From Orcinus orca (Eukaryota > Chordata > Mammalia > Artiodactyla > Delphinidae): DNA of 64,000 nt. Location of the stretch: contig NW_026044101.1 in NCBI RefSeq assembly GCF_937001465.1, positions 1,550,001 through 1,614,000 of the forward strand, in the 5' to 3' direction. The notes under the pieces were generated by a model, which saw only the letters and a list, made by a program, of their open reading frames with translations, had not been told where the DNA came from and did not search any database. This document shows positions 32,756 through 45,719 of the stretch, piece by piece (within the stretch, counting starts at the first letter, position 1; every line of letters starts with the position of its first letter). The translations under genes and the position numbers were made by a program.

Positions 32756-34494
32756 TTGGCCAAAAAGGGTGTATGCGTTTTTTTCTGTATATATTCAAGA
32801 AAAGGGCATACACTTTTTTAGCCAACCAAACAGGTGGGCACTGGAAGTCAATACTACAAAAGATATCACTTCGCATCAGTCAGAAGAGCCATCCTCATAA
32901 AGCGTAAACAACAGAAATGCAGGACAGGGCAAGGAGAAGAGGGAGCCCTGTGAGACTTATAGTGGAAATGTATATTGCCAACGGCCATTCTGGAGAAGTG
33001 TATTGTGTTTACTAAAGCATCTAAAAAATGAGCTACAGAGCATAGGGCACTTGCACTCATGGGCGTATATCTTGGGAAAAACAAAAATCGAGAGGACACA
33101 GGCACCCCAATGTTTACCCCCTCTCTGTTTAAAAGATCCTCGACTAGGATATAACTTAAATGTCTCTGGAGAGAAAAAATGGATAGAGATGTGGTACTTA
33201 GGTAGAGTGGAATATTATTCAGCCTGGAAATCAATGAAATATGGCCAGTTGTCACAACTCCGGAGGAGTTACGTATGATCATTCTAAGTGACATAATTCA
33301 AAAAGAAAAAGACACATATCATAAGATATCACTTAAAGGTGGAATCCAAAATGGCTACACATGAAATAAATTACAAAACAAAAACATAGTCAAATATGTA
33401 GAAAACACGCATAAGGCTGCTAAACGGGAAAGGTGGGGAGGGGTGAGGCATCATCCAGGAGGTTGAAATTAGCAAAGATACCATTCCAAATACCAAACTG
33501 ATAATCAACAAGACTTACACGGTAGCTGAAAGAACTGCACTCAGCACACTCAAGTCACCGGAAAAGAATATATACGACTGGTAAGAATCTGAAAAAGAAT
33601 TTACTGATGTCTCTCTGTACGTGAATCAAGTGGATGTACAGCAGCAAGAAACAGAGCTTTGAAAATCAGCTGTAACCAATATAGTAATAAATTGAAAAAA
33701 TAAACGACAGAGAGACAGAGAAAACCTCTTACAACTTTTCCTCAGGGACGGTGATGCAACATGGATTGAACACATCTAGACCCACAGCAGGATGAGACAT
33801 AAGGCTGGAAACTGTTTGCACTAAGAGAAATGTGAGGTTGGGTGAGGAAATGCACACCCTTTAAAGTAATACTACCTGGTACCCATTCAATGGGTCCCAA
33901 ATCTGCAGGTTCAAGGGATCTTCCTACAGCTAAAACATGCATGGAAAACCCAGAGGACTGTACACCATGTGATCGGGAGATGTGTCTAAAATGCAGCTCA
34001 TTTATCCTCTCCTGGTGCTCCTGTTCACCATTCCAGCCACGTTACTTAGAATCTCCCCACTTGGAGAATCAGCACATTTCAACTTCTGTTTCACACATTT
34101 TGCAAATTGTGAGGAGGATGAACGGGAAGAGGGGGAACCAACGAGAGAATAGTTGTAGGGGTTTGGACGGGCACATATCACTCTAATTTCCCATTAAGAA
34201 TAAGAATTGAAAAAAGGCTCAGCCCGCCTCGCCGGAGCCAAAATAGGGCCTGAAGCAATCCTGCGGGTTTGAGGCCAGCTCACAAAAGAGCAACTTAAAA
34301 AATGGAGCTCAGGGTCACTGCAATTCACAAACCTGCAAAGTTATAAATGAAAACTAACGTCCAAAAATATGTTGAGGTAAGGCAAAGAAGAGGATCTGAA
34401 TGCAAGACAGAATTGCAAGAAACAGATTTCAAGAGATAGATTGGACTCGTCTTTAAAGCACATGAAAAGCGGCAGAATTTCGACAATGATGCAG
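32756..34494 (+). repeat. Satellite monomer, old type (1,739 bp), unit B
   Basis: Same length as its counterpart in unit A and nearly identical, including the imperfect palindrome (32756-32825) and the L1 ORF2 relic (33003-33278). Confidence 0.9.
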
Positions 34495-36246
34495 TTGGCC
34501 CAAAAGGGCGTATGCGTTTTTTCCTGATTATATCCAGGAAAACACGCATACGCACTTTATGGGCAAGGAAGCAAGCAAGCAATGCAAATGTGCACAACAA
34601 AGAAGTCTCATTTCCCACCGGTCAAAAGGGCCATCCTAAAAAATTGTAAAAACCAGAAATGCAGGACAGGCCATGGAGAACAGGGAGCCTTTATACGCTG
34701 ATGGGCAGTGTGTGAACTGCCGAGAGCCACTCTGGAGAAGTGTATGGTGGTTCCTAAATCATCTAAAAAACAGAGCTACAGAGCATAGGACACTTCCAAT
34801 CATGGGAGTATATCTAGGGAAGTCTAAAAATCAACAAGACACAAGCACACCACAGTTTAGGGCTACTCTGTTTACAAGAACCTCAACTTCAGTACACCTT
34901 AAATATCCCAGGAAAGAGAACAATGGATAAAGAAGATGTGGTACTTATGTACAATGGAATATCTCTTCACCATGAAATCAATGTAATAAGGTTAGTAGAA
35001 GGATAAAGAGTGGATTTAGGTCCAATAATACTACTTGAAATAAGTCAAACAGAAAAAGAAACATATCATAAGATATCACTTATAGAGGGAGGGTAAATAT
35101 GGCTGCACAAGAAATGAATTACAGAACAGAACAGTGTCTCACATTTAGAAAACACACTTATGTCAGCTTAAGGGGAAAGGAGAGGTGGGGTGATGCATAA
35201 AACCAGAGTTTGAAATTAGCACAGATACCATTCAATAAACCAAATAGATATTAGACAAGATCTACACCTTGCTCAATGAACTGGCCTCAACACACCCTAT
35301 ACACCGCAGAGAAATATATCTGAGTAATAAGAATCTTAAAACCCATGTATTGATATATCTCCATAAGGGAATCAAATGTGTGCAGAGCGGCACAAACACA
35401 GCAGTGAAAATGAGCTAAACCCCATTATAGAAATAAATTTTAAAAACAAAATGCAGAAACAATGAAAGAGAGAAAAATTCTTACAAAATTCGCTCAGGGG
35501 CTGTGATGCAACCTGGATTGACCACATGTAAACCCACAGCTGGATAAGACATAAGGCTGGACACTTGGGGCTGAGAGGATTGGTGAGCTTTGGTGAGCAA
35601 CTGCCAAAAGTTTAATGCAATACTTCATGCTACTCATTCCAAGGGTCCCAACACTCCAGGTTGAAGGGAATCTTCCTACAGCTAAACCATGCTTGGGAAA
35701 CCCAGCGACTGGTATACCATATGATCGGGAAAGGTTTCTAAAATGCACCTCATTTTTCCTCTCCTGGGACTCCGGATCTACATTCCAGCTGCTTTACTAA
35801 AAACATTCCCACATGGAGAGTCAATGCCTTTAAGTTCTGGTATCGCACAGTCTACAGTTAGTGCGGAGGATGAATGGGAATAGGGGGAACCAGTGAGAAA
35901 CTAGCTGTAGCGGTTTCAATGGGCACATGTCTCTCTAATTTCACATCAGTAAGAAGAATAAACCAAAGGCACAGCAAGGTGCCCCAGAAGAAAAATAGGG
36001 CCTGAAGGAATCCTGTGGTTATGAGGCAAGATCAAAAAAATAAGAGCTGAAAAATGGAGCTAAGGGCCACTGCAATTCAAAAACCTGCAGAGTTATAAAG
36101 GCCAAATATATTCAAAAAATATATTGAGGTAAGGCTATGAAGAGGCATTGAAAGCAAGGCAGAATTGCAGGAAACCGATTTCAGGAGGTAGACTGGAATT
36201 GCATTTAAAGCATAGGAAAAGAGGCAGAACGTAGACAATGATGCAC
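34495..36246 (+). repeat. Satellite monomer, old type (1,752 bp), unit B
   Basis: Same length as in unit A. The palindrome (34495-34566) has gained one mismatch (aaaacacgc). The old-to-young switch lies near 36155. The L1 relic is at 34673-34930. Confidence 0.9.
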
Positions 36247-37827
36247 TTGGCCAAAAAGGGCGTATGCGTTTTTTCCTGAATATATTCAGGAAAAAACGCA
36301 TACGCCCTTTTTGGCCAACCAAGCAAGCTTGCAAAGGAAATCTGCACTACAATGAAGTCTCACTTGCCCCCCGGTCAAAAGGGCCATCTGAAAAAAGTGT
36401 AAAATCCAGAAAGGCAGGACAGGCCATGGAGAACTGGGAGCCTTGTTATGCTAATGGACGGGAGGTAAATTGCCAACAGCCACTGGGGAGAAGTGTATGG
36501 TGTTTCCTGAAACAACTAAAAAACAAAGCAACAGAGCCTAGGGCACTTCCACTTATGGTCCTATAGCTTAGGGAAATTAAAATCAAAAAGACACAACCAC
36601 CCCAAAGTTTGGGATGGCTCTGTTTACAAGAACCTCGTTTACGGTACAAGTTCAATATCGCAGAAAGCGAAAAATGGATAAAGAAGTTCTGGTACTTACA
36701 TACAATGCAATATCACTCGGCAATGAAATCTATGTCATCAGGCCCGTAGCAGCATAATGAGTGGATTCAGGTATGATGATTCTAACTGAAATAAGTCACA
36801 CAGAAAAAGAAACATCATAAGATATCACTAATACACGGAATGTAAACTTGGCTACACAGGAACTGAATTACAAAACAGAACAGGGTCTCAAATTTAGAAA
36901 ACCAACTTATGCTTGCTTAAGGGGAAAGGTGAGTTGGGGTGCTGCATAAAACCAGAGATTGAAATGAGCACAGATAAAGTTCCTTATGCCAGATATGGAA
37001 TAGACAAGAGCTACTCCTTGCTCAACGAAATGGACTCAACACCCCATATTAAACGCCTAAGAATGTACCTGACTAGTAAGTATCTTAAAACCTATGGATT
37101 GCTATGTCTCCGAAAGAGAATCAAGCATGTGTACAGGGGCATAAACGCAGCAGTGATAGGATTGGAGAGGTTCGGTGAGCAAATGAAGACCCTTTGAAGT
37201 CATATTGCATGGTACTCATTCCACGGGTCTCAACTCTCCAGGTTTAAGGGATTCTTCCTTCAGCTAAAACATGCATGTGGAACCCAGAGTATGATCAACC
37301 GTGTGATCGGGAGACGTGTTCAAATATGTCTCAGTTCTCGTCCCCTGGTACTCGGGTGCAACGTTCCAGACGCTTTACTAACACTCTCCCGACTTGGAGA
37401 GTCAGTGCCTTTAACCTCCTGTTTGGCCCAGTTTGCAATTTCTGCGGAAGATGAACAGGAATAGGGAGAACCAATGAGAGACTAGCTGGAGGTGTCTGGA
37501 CGGGCAAATTTAACTCTCATTTCCCACCAGGAAGAGGAATTAACCAAAGGCTCAGCATGCCGTGCCGGAACCAGATTAGGGCCTGAAGCAATCCTGCGGT
37601 GTTGCGGCCAGCTCACAAGAAAGCGAGTTGAAGAAAGGAGCTCAGGGGCACTGTAATTCACAAACCTGCAGAGTTATAAATGACAGCTATCGTCCAAAAA
37701 TATACTGAAGTAAGGCTGCCAAGAGGACTTGAAAGTAGGGCAGAATTGCACGAAACCGATTTCAGGAGGTAGACTGGAATTTCATTTAAAGCATAGGAAA
37801 AGAGGCAGAACGTCGACAATGATGCAC
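36247..37827 (+). repeat. Satellite monomer, young type, mosaic (1,581 bp)
   Basis: A perfect palindrome (36247-36318). It follows the monomer at 24642 closely to about 37725, then switches to the variant of the dimer array (gaaagtagggcagaattgca, cgaaacc). This marks the place where an exchange joined the complex unit to the homogenised array. Confidence 0.92.
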
Positions 37828-39405
37828 TTGGCCAAAAAGTGTGTATGCATTTTTTCCTGAATATATTCAGGAAAAAACGCATACGCTCTTTTTGGCCAAC
37901 CAAGCAAGCTTGCAATGAAATCTGCACTACAATGAAGTCTCACTTGCCCCCGGTCAAAAGGGCCATCTGAAAAAAGTGTAAAATCCAGAAAGGCAGGACA
38001 GGCCATGGAGAACTGGGAGCCTTGTTATGCTGATGGGCGGGATGTATATTGCCAACAGCCACTCGGGAGAAGTGTATGGTGTTTCCTGAAACATCTAAAC
38101 AACAAAGCAACAGAGCCTAGGGCACATCCACTTATGGCCCTATAGCTTAGGGAAATTAAAATCAAAAAGACACAGCCACCCCTAAGATTGGGACAGCTCT
38201 GTTTACAAGAAACTCGTTTACGGGACTAGTTCAATATCGCAGAAAGTGAAAAATGGATAAAGAAGTTGTGGTACTTACGTACAATGCAGTATCACTCAGC
38301 AATGAAATCTATGTCATCAGGCCCATAGCAGCATTATGAGTGGATTCAGGTTTGATGATTCTAACTGAAATAAGTCACACAGGAAAAGAAACATCATAAG
38401 ATATCACTAATACACGGAATGTAAACTTGGCTACACAGGAACTGAATTACAAAACAGAACAGGGTCTCAAATTTAGAAAACCAACTTATGCTTGCTTAAG
38501 GGGAAAGGTGAGTTGGGGTGCTGCATAAAACCAGAGATTGAAATGAGCACAGATAAAGTTCCTTAAGCCAAATATGTAATAGACGAGAGCTACTCCTTGC
38601 TCAACGAAATGGACTCAACACCCCATATTAATGCCTAAGAATGTACCTGACTAGTAAGTATCTTAAAACCTATGGATCGCTATGTCTCCGAAAGAGAATC
38701 AAGCGTGTGTACAGGGGCATAAACGCAGCAGTGATAGGATTGGAGAGGTTCGGTGAGCAAATGAAGACCCTTTGAAGTCATATTGCATGGTACCCATTCC
38801 ACGGGTCTCAACTCTCCAGGTTTAAGGGATTCTTCCTTCAGCTAAATCATGTATGTGGAACCCAGAGTATGATCAACCATGTAATCGGGAGACGTGTTCC
38901 AATATGTCTCAGTTCTGGTCCCCTGGTACTCGGGTGCAACATTCCAGACGCTTTACTAACACTCTCCCGACTTGGAGAGTCAGTGCCTTTAACCTCCTGT
39001 TTGGCCCAGTTTGCAATTTCTGCGGAAGATGAACAGGAATAGGGAGAACCAATGAGAGACTAGCTGGAGGTGTCTGGACGGGCAAATTTAACTCTCATTT
39101 CCCACCAGGAAGAGGAATTAACCGAAGGCTCAGCGTGCCGTGCTGGAACCAGATTAGGGCCTGAAGCAATCCTGCGGTGTTGCGGCCAGCTCACAAGAAA
39201 GCGAGTTGAACAAAGGAGCTCAGGGGCACTGTAATTCACAAACCTGCAGAGTTATAAATGACAGCTATCGTCCAAAAATATAGTGAAGTAAGGCTGCCAA
39301 GAGGACTTGAAAGCGGGGCAGAATTGCAGGAAACCAATTTCAGGAGGTAGAATGGAATTGCATTTAAAGCATAGGAAAAGAGGCAGAACGTCGACAATGA
39401 TGCAC
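37828..39405 (+). repeat. Satellite monomer, young, odd variant (1,578 bp)
   Basis: The palindrome (37828-37899) has left-arm changes (agtgtgtatgcat) and cgctc on the right. It has aatgaaatctgc after the palindrome where most monomers read aaaggaaatctgc. Confidence 0.93.
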
Positions 39406-40983
39406 TTGGCCAAAAAGGGCGTATGCGTTTTTTCCTGAATGTATTCAGGAAAAAACGCATACGCCCTTTTTGGCCAACCAAGCAACCTTGCAAAGGAAAT
39501 CTGCACTACAATGAAGTCTCACTTCCCCCCGGTCAAAAGGGCCATCTGAAAAAAGTGTAAAATCCAGAAAGGCAGGACAGGCCATGGAGAACTGGGAGCC
39601 TTGTTATGCTGATGGGTGGGATGTAAATTGCGAACAGCCACTGGGAAGAAGTGTATGGTGTTTCCTGAAACATCTAAAAAACAAAGCAACAGAGCCTAGG
39701 GCACTTCCACTTATGGTCCTATAGCTTAGGGAAATTAAAATCAAAAAGACACAGCCACCCCTAAGTTTGGGACGCTCTGTTTACAAGAAACTCGTTTACG
39801 GGAATAGTTCAATATCGCAGAAAGTGAAAAATGGATAAAGAAGTTGTGGTACTTACGTACAATGCAATATCACTCAGCAATGAAATCTATGTCATCAGGC
39901 CCGTAGCAGCATAATGAGTGGATTCAGGTATGATGATTCTAACTGAAATAAGTCACACAGAAAGAGAAACATCATAAGATATCACTAATACACGGAATGT
40001 AAACTTGGCTACACAGGAACTGGATTACAAAAGAGAACAGGGTCTCAAATTTAGAAAACCAACTTATGCTTGCTTAAGGGGAAAGGTGAGTTGGGATGCT
40101 GCATAAAACCAGAGATTGAAATGAGCACAGATAAAGTTCCTTAAGCCAAATATGTAATAGACGAGAGCTACTCCTTGCTCAACGAAATGGACTCAACACC
40201 CCATATTAACGCCTAAGAATGTACCTGACTAGTAAGTATCTTAAAACCTATGGATCGCTATGTCGCCGAAAGAGAATCAAGTGTGTGTACAGGGGCATAA
40301 ACGCAGCAGTGATAGGATTGGAGAGGTTCGGTGAGCAAATGAAGACCCTTTGAAGTCATATTGCATGTTACCCATTCCACGGGTCTCAACACTCCAGGTT
40401 TAAGGGATTCTTCCTTCAGCTAAATCATGCATGTGGAACCCAGAGTATGATCAACAGTGTGATCGGGAGACGTGTTCCAATATGTCTCAGTTCTCGTCCC
40501 CTGGTACTCGGGTGCAACATTCCAGACGCTTTACTAACACTCTGCCGACTTGGAGAGTCAGTGCCTTTAACCTCCTGTTTGGCCCAGTTTGCAATTTCTG
40601 CGGAAGATGAACAGGAATAGGGAGAACAAATGAGAGACTAGCTGGAGGTGTCTGGACGGGCAAATTTAACTCTCATTTCCCACCAGGAAGAGGAATTAAC
40701 CGAAGGCTCAGCGTGCCGTGCCGGAACCAGATTACGGCCTGAAGCAATCCTGCGGTGTTGCGGCCAGCTCACAAGAAAGCGAGTTGAAGAAAGGAGCTCA
40801 GGGGCACTGTAATTCACAAACCTGCAGAGTTATAAATGACAGCTATCGTCCAAAAATATACTGAAGTAAGGCTGCCAAGAGGACTTGAAAGTAGGGCAGA
40901 ATTGCACGAAACCGATTTCAGGAGGTAGACTGGAATTGCATTTAAAGCATAGGAAAAGAGGTAGAACGTCGACAATGATGCAC
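39406..40983 (+). repeat. Satellite monomer, young, even variant (1,578 bp)
   Basis: The palindrome (39406-39477) is perfect except for one centre change (gaatgtattc). It carries gcgaacagcc and a one-base gap (gggacgctctg). Confidence 0.93.
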
Positions 40984-42561
40984 TTGGCCAAAAAGGGTGT
41001 ATGCGTTTTTTCCTGAATATATTCAGGAAAAAACGCATACGCTCTTTTTGGCCAACCAAGCAAGCTTGCAATGAAATCTGCACTACAATGAAGTCTCACT
41101 TGCCCCCGGTCAAAAGGGCCATCTGAAAAAAGTGTAAAATCCAGAAAGGCAGGACAGGCCATGGAGAACTGGGAGCCTTGTTATGCTGATGGGCGGGATG
41201 TATATTGCCAACAGCCACTCGGGAGAAGTGTATGGTGTTTCCTGAAACATCTAAACAACAAAGCAACAGAGCCTAGGGCACTTCCACTTATGGCCCTATA
41301 GCTTAGGGAAATTAAAATCAAAAAGACACAGCCACCCCTAAGTTTGGGACAGCTCTGTTTACAAGAAACTCGTTTACGGGACTAGTTCAATATCGCAGAA
41401 AGTGAAAAATGGATAAAGAAGTTGTGGTACTTACGTACAATGCAGTATCACTCAGCAATGAAATCTATGTCATCAGGCCCGTAGCAGCATAATGAGTGGA
41501 TTCAGGTTTGATGATTCTAACTGAAATAAGTCACACAGGAAAAGAAACATCATAAGATATCACTAATACACGGAATGTAAACTTGGCTACACAGGAACTG
41601 AATTACAAAAGAGAACAGGGTCTGAAATTTAGAAAACCAACTTATGCTTGCTTAAGGGGAAAGGTGAGTTGGGGTGCTGCATAAAACCAGAGATTGAAAT
41701 GAGCACAGATAAAGTTCCTTAAGCCAAATATGTAATAGACGAGAGCTACTCCTTGCTCAACGAAATGGACTCAACACCCCGTATTAACGCCTAAGAAAGT
41801 ACCTCACTAGTAAGTATCTTAAAACCTATGGATTGCTATGTCTCCGAAAGAGAATCAAGCGTGTGTACAGGGGCATAAACGCAGCACTGATAGGATTGGA
41901 GAGGTTCCGTGAGCAAATGAAGACCCTTTGAAGCCATATTGCATGGTACCCATTCCACGGGTCTCAACTCTCCAGGTTTAAGGGATTCTTCCTTCAGCTA
42001 AATCATGTATGTGGAACCCAGAGTATGATCAACCGTGTGATCGGGAGACGTGTTCCAATATGTCTCAGTTCTGGTCCCCTGGTACTCGGGTGCAACATTC
42101 CAGACGCTTTACTAACACTCTCCCGACTTGGAGAGTCAGTGCCTTTAACCTCCTGTTTGGCCCAGTTTGCAATTTCTGCGGAAGATGAACAGGAATAGGG
42201 AGAACCCATGAGAGACTAGCTGGAGGTGTCTGGACGGGCAAATTTAACTCTCATTTCCCACCAGGAAGAGGAATTAACCGAAGGCTCAGCGTGCCGTGCT
42301 GGAACCAGATTAGGGACTGAAGCAATCCTGCGGTGTTGCGGCCAGCTCACAAGAAAGCGAGTTGAACAAAGGAGCTCAGGGGCACTGTAATTCACAAACC
42401 TGCAGAGTTATAAATGACAGCTATCGTCCAAAAATATAGTGAAGTAAGGCTGCCAAGAGGACTTGAAAGCGGGGCAGAATTGCAGGAAACCAATTTCAGG
42501 AGGTAGAATGGAATTGCAATTAAAGCATAGGAATAGAGGCAGAACGTCGTCAATGATGCAC
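40984..42561 (+). repeat. Satellite monomer, young, odd variant (1,578 bp)
   Basis: The palindrome (40984-41055) has gggtgtatgcg on the left and cgctc on the right. Shares ggactagttcaatatcg and the caggtttgatgat variant with 37828 and 47299. Confidence 0.93.
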
Positions 42562-44139
42562 TTGGCCAAAAAGGGCGTATGCGTTTTTTCCTGAATATAT
42601 TCAGGAAAAAACACATACGCCCTTTTTGGCCAACCAAGCAAGCTTGCAAAGGAAATCTGCACTACAATGAAGTCTCACTTCCCCCCGGTCAAAAGGGCCA
42701 TCTGAAAAAAGTGTAAAATCCAGAAAGGCAGGACAGGCCATGGAGAACTGGGAGCCTTGTTATGCTGATGGGCGGGATGTAAATTGCGAACAGCCACTGG
42801 GAAGAAGTGTATGGTGTTTCCTGAAACATCTAAAAAACAAAGCAACAGAGCCTAGGGCACTTCCACTTATGGTCCTATAGCTTAGGGAAATTAAAATCAA
42901 AAAGACACAGCCACCCCTAAGTTTGGGACAGCTCTGTTCAAGAAACTCGTTTACGGGACTAGTTCAATATCGCAGAAAGTGAAAAATGGATAAAGAAGTT
43001 GTGGTACTTACGTACAATGCAATATCACTCAGCAATGAAATCTATGTCATGAGGCCCGTAGCAGCATAATGAGTGGATTCAGGTATGATGATTTTAACTG
43101 AAATAAGTCACACAGAAAAAGAAACATCATAAGATATCACTAATACACGGAATGTAAACTTGGCTACACAGGAACTGGATTACAAAAGAGAACAGGGTCT
43201 CAAATTTAGATAACCAACTTATGCTTGCTTAAGGGGAAAGGTGAGTTGGGGTGCTGCATAAAACCAGAGATTGAAATGAGCACAGATAAAGTTCCTTAAG
43301 CCAAATATGTAACAGACAAGAGCTACTCCTTGCTCAACGAGTTGGACTCAACACCCCATATTAAACGCCTAACAATGTACCTGACTTGTAAGTATCTGAA
43401 AACCTATGGATTGCTATGTCGCCGAAAGAGAATCAAGCGTGTGTACAGGGCCATAAACGCAGCAGTGATAGGATTGGAGAGGTTCGGTGAGCAAATGAAG
43501 ACCCTTTGAAGTCATATTGCATGTTACCCATTCCACGGGTCTCAACACTCCAGGTTTAAGGGATTCTTCCTTCAGCTAAATCATGCATGTGGAACCCAGA
43601 GTATGATCAACCGTGTGATCGGGAGACGTGTTCCAATATGTCTCAGTTCTCGTCCCCTGGTACTTGGGTGCAACATTCCAGACGCTTTACTAACACTCTC
43701 CCGACTTGGAGAGTCAGTGCCTTTAACCTCCTGTTTGGCCCAGTTTGCAATTTCTGCGGAAGATGAACAGGAATACGGAGAACAAATGAGAGACTAGCTG
43801 GAGGTGTCTGGACGGGCAAATTTAACTCTCATTTCCCACCAGGAAGAGTAATTAACCGAAGGCTCAGCGTGCCATGCCGGAACCAGATTATGGCCTGAAG
43901 CAATCCTGCGGTGTTGCGGCCAGCTCACAAGAAAGCGAGTTGAAGAAAGGAGCTCAGGGGCACTGTAATTCACAAACCTGCAGAGTTATAAATGACAGCT
44001 ATCGTCCAAAAATATAGTGAAGTAAGGCTGCCAAGAGGACTTGAAAGTAGGGCAGAATTGCACGAAACCGATTTCAGGAGGTAGACTGGAATTGCATTTA
44101 AAGCATAGGAAAAGAGGCAGAACGTCGACAATGATGCAC
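42562..44139 (+). repeat. Satellite monomer, young, even variant (1,578 bp)
   Basis: The palindrome (42562-42633) has one right-arm change (acacatacg). A 2-bp loss (ctctgttcaag) lies near 42935. A run of 64 open codons at 43603-43797 has no known counterpart and is not a gene. Confidence 0.93.
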
Positions 44140-45719
44140 TTGGCCAAAAAGGGTGTATGCGTTTTTTCCTGAATATATTCAGGAAAAAACGCATACGCTC
44201 TTTTTGGCCAACCAAGCAAGCTTGCAAAGGAAATCTGCACTACAATGAAGTCTCACTTGCCCCCGGTCAAAAGGGCCATCTGAAAAAAGTGTAAAATCCA
44301 GAAAGGCAGGACAGGCCATGGAGAACTGGGAGCCTTGTTATGCTGATGGGCGGGATGTATATTGCCAACAGCCACTCGGGAGAAGTGAATGGGTTTTCCT
44401 GAAACATCTAAACAACAAAGCAACAGAGCCTAGGGCACTTCCACTTATGGCCCTATAGCTTAGGGAAATTAAAATCAAAAAGACACAGCCACCCCTAAGT
44501 TTGGGACAGCTCTGTTTACAAGAAACTCGTTTACGAGACTAGTTCAATATCGCAGAAAGTGAAAAATGGATAAAGAAGTTGTGGTACTTACGTACAATGC
44601 AGTATCACTCAGCAATGAAATCTATGTCATCAGGCCCGTAGCAGCATAATGAGTGGTTTCAGGTATGATGATTCTAACTGAAATAAATCACACAGAAAAA
44701 GAAACATCATAAGATATCACTAATACACGGAATGTAACCTTGGCTACACAGGAACTGGATTACAAAACAGAACAGGGTCTCAAATTTAGAAAACCAACTT
44801 ATGCTTGCTTAAGGGGAAAGGTGAGTTGGGGTGCTGCATAAAATCAGAGATTGAAATGAGCACAGATAAAGTTCCTTAAGCCAAATATAGAATAGACAAG
44901 AGCTACTCCTTGCTCAACGAAATGGACTCAACACCCCATATTAAACGCCTAAGAATGTACCTGACTAGTAAGTATCTTAAAACCTATGGATTGCTATGTC
45001 TCCGAAAGAGAATCAAGCGTGTGTACAGGGGCATAAACGCAGCAGTGATAGGATTGGAGAGGTTCCGTGAGCAAATGAAGACCCTTTGAAGTCATATTGC
45101 ATGGTACCCATTCCACGGGTCTCAACTCTCCAGGTTTAAGGGATTCTTCCTTCAGCTAAAACATGCATGTGGAACCCAGAGTATGATCAACCGTGTGATC
45201 GGGAGACGTGTTCCAATATGTCTCAGTTCTCGTCCCCTTGTACTCGGGTGCAACATTCCAGACGCTTTACTAACATTCTCCCGACTTGGAGAGTCAGTGC
45301 CTTTAACCTCCTGTTTGGCCCAGTTTGCAATTTCTGCGGAAGATGAACAGGAATAGGGAGAACCAATGAGAGACTAGCTGGAGGTGTCTGGACGGGCAAA
45401 TTTAACTCTCGCTTCCCACCAGGAAGAGGAATTAACCAAAGGCTCAGCGTGCCGTGCCGCAACCAGATTAAGGCCTGAAGCAATCTTGCGGTGTTGTGGC
45501 CAGCTCACAAGAAAGCGAGTTGAAGAAAGGAGCTCACGGGCACTGTAATTCACAAACCTGCAGAGTTATAAATGACAGCTATCGTCCAAAAATATACTGA
45601 AGGAAGGCTGCCAAGAGGACTTAAAAGCGGGGCAGAATTGCAGGAAACCGATTTCAGGAGGTAGACTGGAATTGCATTTAAAGCATAGGAAAAGAGGCAG
45701 AACGTCGACAATGATGCAC
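44140..45719 (+). repeat. Satellite monomer, young, odd variant (1,580 bp)
   Basis: The palindrome (44140-44211) is as at 40984. Downstream the monomer loses the odd-variant markers (gcataatgagtggtttcagg, aaacgcctaag), so it is a mosaic of both variants. Confidence 0.92.

Larger units (their letters stand above)
24642..36246 (+). repeat. Complex higher-order repeat, copy B (11,605 bp)
   Basis: Directly abuts copy A in the same orientation with the same order of parts. In a 780-bp sample (16261-17040 against 27866-28645) I count five single-base differences, so the two copies are recent. The youngest change I noted is the homopolymer length in the L1 G-rich tract. Confidence 0.9.
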
